Below, in pieces: positions 60,366-64,000 of a stretch of DNA of 64,000 bases. The stretch comes from Paralichthys olivaceus (Eukaryota; Chordata; Actinopteri; Pleuronectiformes; Paralichthyidae). The stretch spans positions 15,519,580 to 15,583,579 of the forward strand of contig NC_091104.1 in assembly GCF_024713975.1 (NCBI RefSeq), written 5' to 3'. Made by a program: the position numbers and the translations under genes. Below the pieces are notes generated by a model that saw nothing but the letters and a program-made list of their open reading frames with translations, made no database searches and was not told the DNA's origin. How positions within the stretch are numbered: position 1 is the first letter of the stretch; every line of letters begins with the position of its first letter.

Positions 60366-61632
60366 GATATGGCTGCAAGTATTTAGACACCCCTTTAGAC
60401 AATTCAGGCTTGAATCGTTTTTGGAAGCATACATAGACATTTTGGACAATAGCGTGCTTCCAACTTTGTGTTGACTGGGGGAAAAAGCCCTTTCCTATTA
60501 CAGTGTGACAGTGCCATAACACAAAACAAGGTCTAAAAGAAACCATTTTCCTTGATGTATGTGTAAGTGGTTTAAGTTTGGTTTTAATTTCTTATTAAAC
60601 ACTATAAAAATGGGACTAAATGTCAGGATTGGCAGCAGAGACTCACACAGGGTTTACACGGATGTATCTGTGGGATCTTGGTACCGTGACTCCACCCTCC
60701 GATTTCTACTCTGCAGAGTCTGACACCAAATTAAATCAAAAGCAGAAGATGGCGGCAGTCCTTTATTTTTGAGGAAAGTGGAAACCCATCGTCCACCTTT
60801 CTATGCAGTCTTTAATTTCACCTTGTTTCAACAATAAGTGTGCTTTTGAAGCTGACATCATTTTAACCAAGATTTATTTTCCTGACTGTGCAGTCAGTTT
60901 GAGAAGGATTGTTTTCAGGGAATCATCTTTAAACACCAGAATTTCACAGAGAAAACACACTCATACATATTCTACCAGCTCTGGGCCTTTGAGATGGAGC
61001 CAGAGACGAGGGAAATGTCAAATCTTTCCTCCATGTCGGTATCACTGCCACATACAGCGAGGACTGTTTGCCAACACAAACACCACAGTGGCAGGGGAGA
61101 CCTGCTTGTCTGACATGGCTGCAGCCGGTTCAGTCAGGAAGACAACAGCTCTGAAACCATTTATTCTTTTATTCATGGTAGCTGCAAGTTTTTTCTCAGA
61201 GTCTGAGTGTTGATTAGGTGCAGAGGTTTGGAGGTCGATCCAAGTTCACTTTTTATTTATGGTTGGCTTCTCTATAGGAAAACAGGACCATCTCTCCCTC
61301 GTTGCTTGCAGCAGGTAAAGTAATTTATCTTGATCCGGCTGAAAGTTTGACGATGGGAGGGGAGGCTCTGCCGGAGTCGTCCTTCACATGCTTTATGGTG
61401 TTGATTAGACTTTGCTGCTGCGGCCCCACCCCTTTGATACATGTTTAATTGTAAAGATGTTTTTTTATGATGACAGAGATTCAGTTTCTCCTGTCGACAA
61501 AGCACTTGTTGAGAGATGTGGGTAAGAGACTGAAAGGATGGTGAAAGTGAGTAATGGATGCAGACGTCATCCCTCACCCTGGTGTTTATAGCTATGGATA
61601 ATATCGCTGTGTCACTCCGCCATGCTGGTCCG

Positions 61633-61860
61633 GACCATAGATGGATGACATGGCTGCTCACCAAAAGTGAAGCCAAAGCGTCTCGATTTCCACCTGGTGG
61701 CTGGCTGCAGTAAAGTTCACAAATCCCACCTTCTCCATGTTAGCAGTTGGGACGTGGACCTAAACTAAGTTGTTGCACGTTAATGACATTTTTCTCAAAG
61801 ATGGTCGTTTAAGGTAGTTCTTATCTGATGTTTGTGTTCATTCTTTTGGTAAATTTGGTT
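61633..61860 (-). repeat. Dispersed repeat family A, inverted copy
   Basis: The reverse complement reads GAAGCCAAAA-like, CCACCAGGTGG, CTAACATGGAGAAGG and so on, in family order. It is the only copy in this window on the - strand. Confidence 0.65.
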
Positions 61861-63214
61861 TTAATTAGTACCGTCATGAATGGCCTCTTAGTATCGTAAC
61901 CATGGCTGCACACTTTCTAATCGAAGCCAAAATGTGTAGTTGGTGACGCCACCGATATAATGATGCTTTGAAGCAGTCTGTGACGCAGCGGCAACAGGAA
62001 CTAATTAAATCAAAATATCATGAGAGCGCGATGATTGATTTCTGGATTGAATCAAGGTTTATTGCAAGTTATCGATCTTCAGATTTACAATCGAATTGTC
62101 TGAATCACCTCAGGGATGATAGTCTCTCACACACACAAACACAGATACCTCAGCTGTTGTTGATTTTGGTGCAATCAGCCGAATAGCTGACCTGTGCTAC
62201 AGCAGCTTTACCTCTTTGCAGCTTCCCTTACTCAAACTCCTCTCATCACTGTCTCCAGGCTCCTGCACTGACTTCAGCACTTCTGATCCTAATACTCCTC
62301 ACTAAGCACAGAGGAGAGATTTCACCCGAGCTGCCAGCGGGAGGCATAACACTGTCTCCCCAGCCAAACATCAGTTTGTAATCTGCTGCGTTGGCTTGGA
62401 AGTGCCTGGTTCAGGGATGAGGAGGAGAGAAATGAGGCAGAGGATTAGAAAGGTTTTCAGTTGAATGTGCCACAGAAGAAATGGATACCACAGGAAGCTT
62501 GTGAGCGAGTGTTTCCACACAAGGGATGAAACAGAGAGAGAAAATCCGTGGAGTCTCATGGTCAAACTGCTGAGTCATGTGGTGACGTTTGTCCAAATGT
62601 TGTGTGAAACCACACCACAGTCTGTAGCCCGGCTCCTCCGGCACTCTGTACTGCTCCGGAGGTGGAGAGGGAAGAGTTACACTGTTGGCATTGGCAGCCG
62701 GCAGTGTTCAAAGTGAGTGACTCATCTGATGCGAGAAGAAAAACCAGCTCAATGAGCAGATAAAGGTCTGTTTAAGCTTCTGCATGTCAGAGTTTGTCAT
62801 TGTGATTCCAGTTTAGAGCTATAGATGGATTTTTCTTTCCTAACTGGGCGTAACATCTGTTTGATTTAGCTCCTGTTAAGCATTTCACACAGCTCATATT
62901 AAAATAGGCTTCCACTTTTACTGCAGCTATAAACATCAAGTCTTTGGACCGGTGACTGTGTAAATTATGAAAAAAAACAGGCACATATTACAAACAGTTT
63001 CACCATATTTACCATATATACAAGTGATGCATTATCTGTAAAGAAACAGATCGGACTCTAATCAAAAATTGAATGAAAGTAGAAGTCTCTGTTTTAATTA
63101 GTTCTTCAAAAAACTGTTTCCTCTGTATGTATTGTCCTGTAAGCCTGTGCAGTGAATAATCTATTTTTAGCAGTAAAATAATCCTTTTGGCCATATTGAT
63201 GGGTCAATTCATCA

Positions 63215-63440
63215 TCCTGTGTGTGTGTGTGTGTGTGTGCGCACTCATTTTTGTTACCTCTCTTCCAGTATACATTGACCTTGTCAGGAGCAGTTCACCT
63301 CATCGGAACCAAAGCCTGGTCCTAAAGAGATTGTTGTTAGGTTAAGATTAGGGTTACGCATGAATTGGTCATGGTCAAGGTTGTGTATAATAAATTGAGG
63401 TCAATGTAAAGTTCTAATAAGAGTAGCTGCGCAGTGAGGG
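63215..63440 (+). repeat. Dispersed repeat family D, copy 2, with GT tract
   Basis: A (GT)n head is followed by TTTTTGTTACCTCT, CAGTATACATTGAC, GGTCCTAA, GGTCATGGTCAAGG and AATGTAAAGTTCTAA. It parallels the 24.5 kb copy in the same orientation. Confidence 0.7.
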
Positions 63441-63951
63441 AAAGTGAAAGAAACGTGTGTGCGTACTTTGTGATCCTGCCTCAGGGGGAGACCTGGATGC
63501 ATATCATCCAAGCCTCGCCTGTCGTCTCCATAGGGAGGCACAGATTTTATGTATCTGTGTATTGACTTTGAGCTTTACAGCTTCAAAACATGAACAGAGA
63601 GTGATGCAGTTAGAGCTGCTAAAAGAAAGAGCAGCTAAAAGATTGCTGCTTTGTATTTTTCTATGTCTGTTCCTCAGCGCTGCTCTCTGACAGTGTGATG
63701 TACAGCAGTCCAGCAGCTCTGCCATTGATCAGCTCACCTCCTACACTGAGACATCCTGCGCTGGCTTCTGTTGCACAACAAGCACCATTTGGTAAACGCT
63801 TTACAAAACTGTGATGAAGCTTCTCTGGAGACGATATTACTGGTGTGGTGATAAATCACACCGGGGTTTGGTTCAGTATGTGTGCCAGTTTGGAGGCCTT
63901 TGGCTTCCTCTTCATTTTCTCACTCTTTTCACTCTGCTGTTCCCCACAGCT

Positions 63952-64000
63952 CCGGTGAGAGTTGGACAGCAGAGGGCTGTGATGCAGTTTTTGGCTGCCA
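63952..64000 (+). other. Possible exon start at the window edge
   Basis: A strong pyrimidine tract ends CTGTTCCCCACAG at about 63950. It is followed by sequence with no stop in at least one frame and an ATG near 63982, cut by the window end. Splice-site appearance is the only evidence, and the product is not recognisable. Confidence 0.2.

Larger units (their letters stand above)
58161..63214. other. Intergenic or intronic, no coding exon seen
   Basis: Holds family B and A copies and a CAG tract. The patch at 59600-60180 is somewhat GC-richer but has no supported frame. Confidence 0.5.

Noticed and set aside
61116-61213. Short hydrophobic frame starting MAAAGS with a signal-like stretch
   Set aside because: No downstream coding continuity or donor that leads to a recognisable protein.

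Overview
This is eukaryotic, vertebrate-type DNA, and the content points to a percomorph-like teleost fish. Coding exons are short and bounded by GT-AG introns. Most of the sequence is AT-rich non-coding DNA with long dinucleotide microsatellites and many degenerate copies of repeat families I recognise from spiny-rayed fish genomes. I see no prokaryotic, viral or CRISPR-like content.

Three protein-coding genes are well supported, and all belong to the gene neighbourhood that is human 14q24.3. (1) pgf (placental growth factor, VEGF family) is on the + strand with seven coding exons from 23734 to 40090, 163 aa, and a 13.3 kb first intron. (2) cipc (CLOCK-interacting pacemaker) is on the + strand with three coding exons from 43184 to 45446, 357 aa. 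(3) zdhhc22 (DHHC-family palmitoyltransferase) is on the - strand with two coding exons from 50694 down to 49786, about 273 aa. cipc and zdhhc22 are convergent. Positions 1-23.5 kb and 52-64 kb hold no gene I can support; the last 10 kb may lie in a long 5' intron of a further + strand gene, but only weak splice-site evidence supports that.

Repeats are plentiful. There is a decayed Tc1/mariner element in pgf intron 1, a TTAA-flanked MITE and a LINE reverse-transcriptase relic downstream of cipc, a second MITE with inverted ends in pgf intron 1, and several families present in two or more copies in this window. Regulatory candidates are an inverted pair of hypoxia-response cores just upstream of pgf exon 1 and two oppositely oriented CTCF-like motifs between pgf and cipc. 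The oddest structure is a perfect 36-bp-arm palindrome at 29365-29441.

The genes do not form a pathway: an angiogenic ligand, a circadian repressor and a lipid-modifying enzyme lie side by side through synteny. I found no clearly new biological system. The findings are regulatory and structural oddities.
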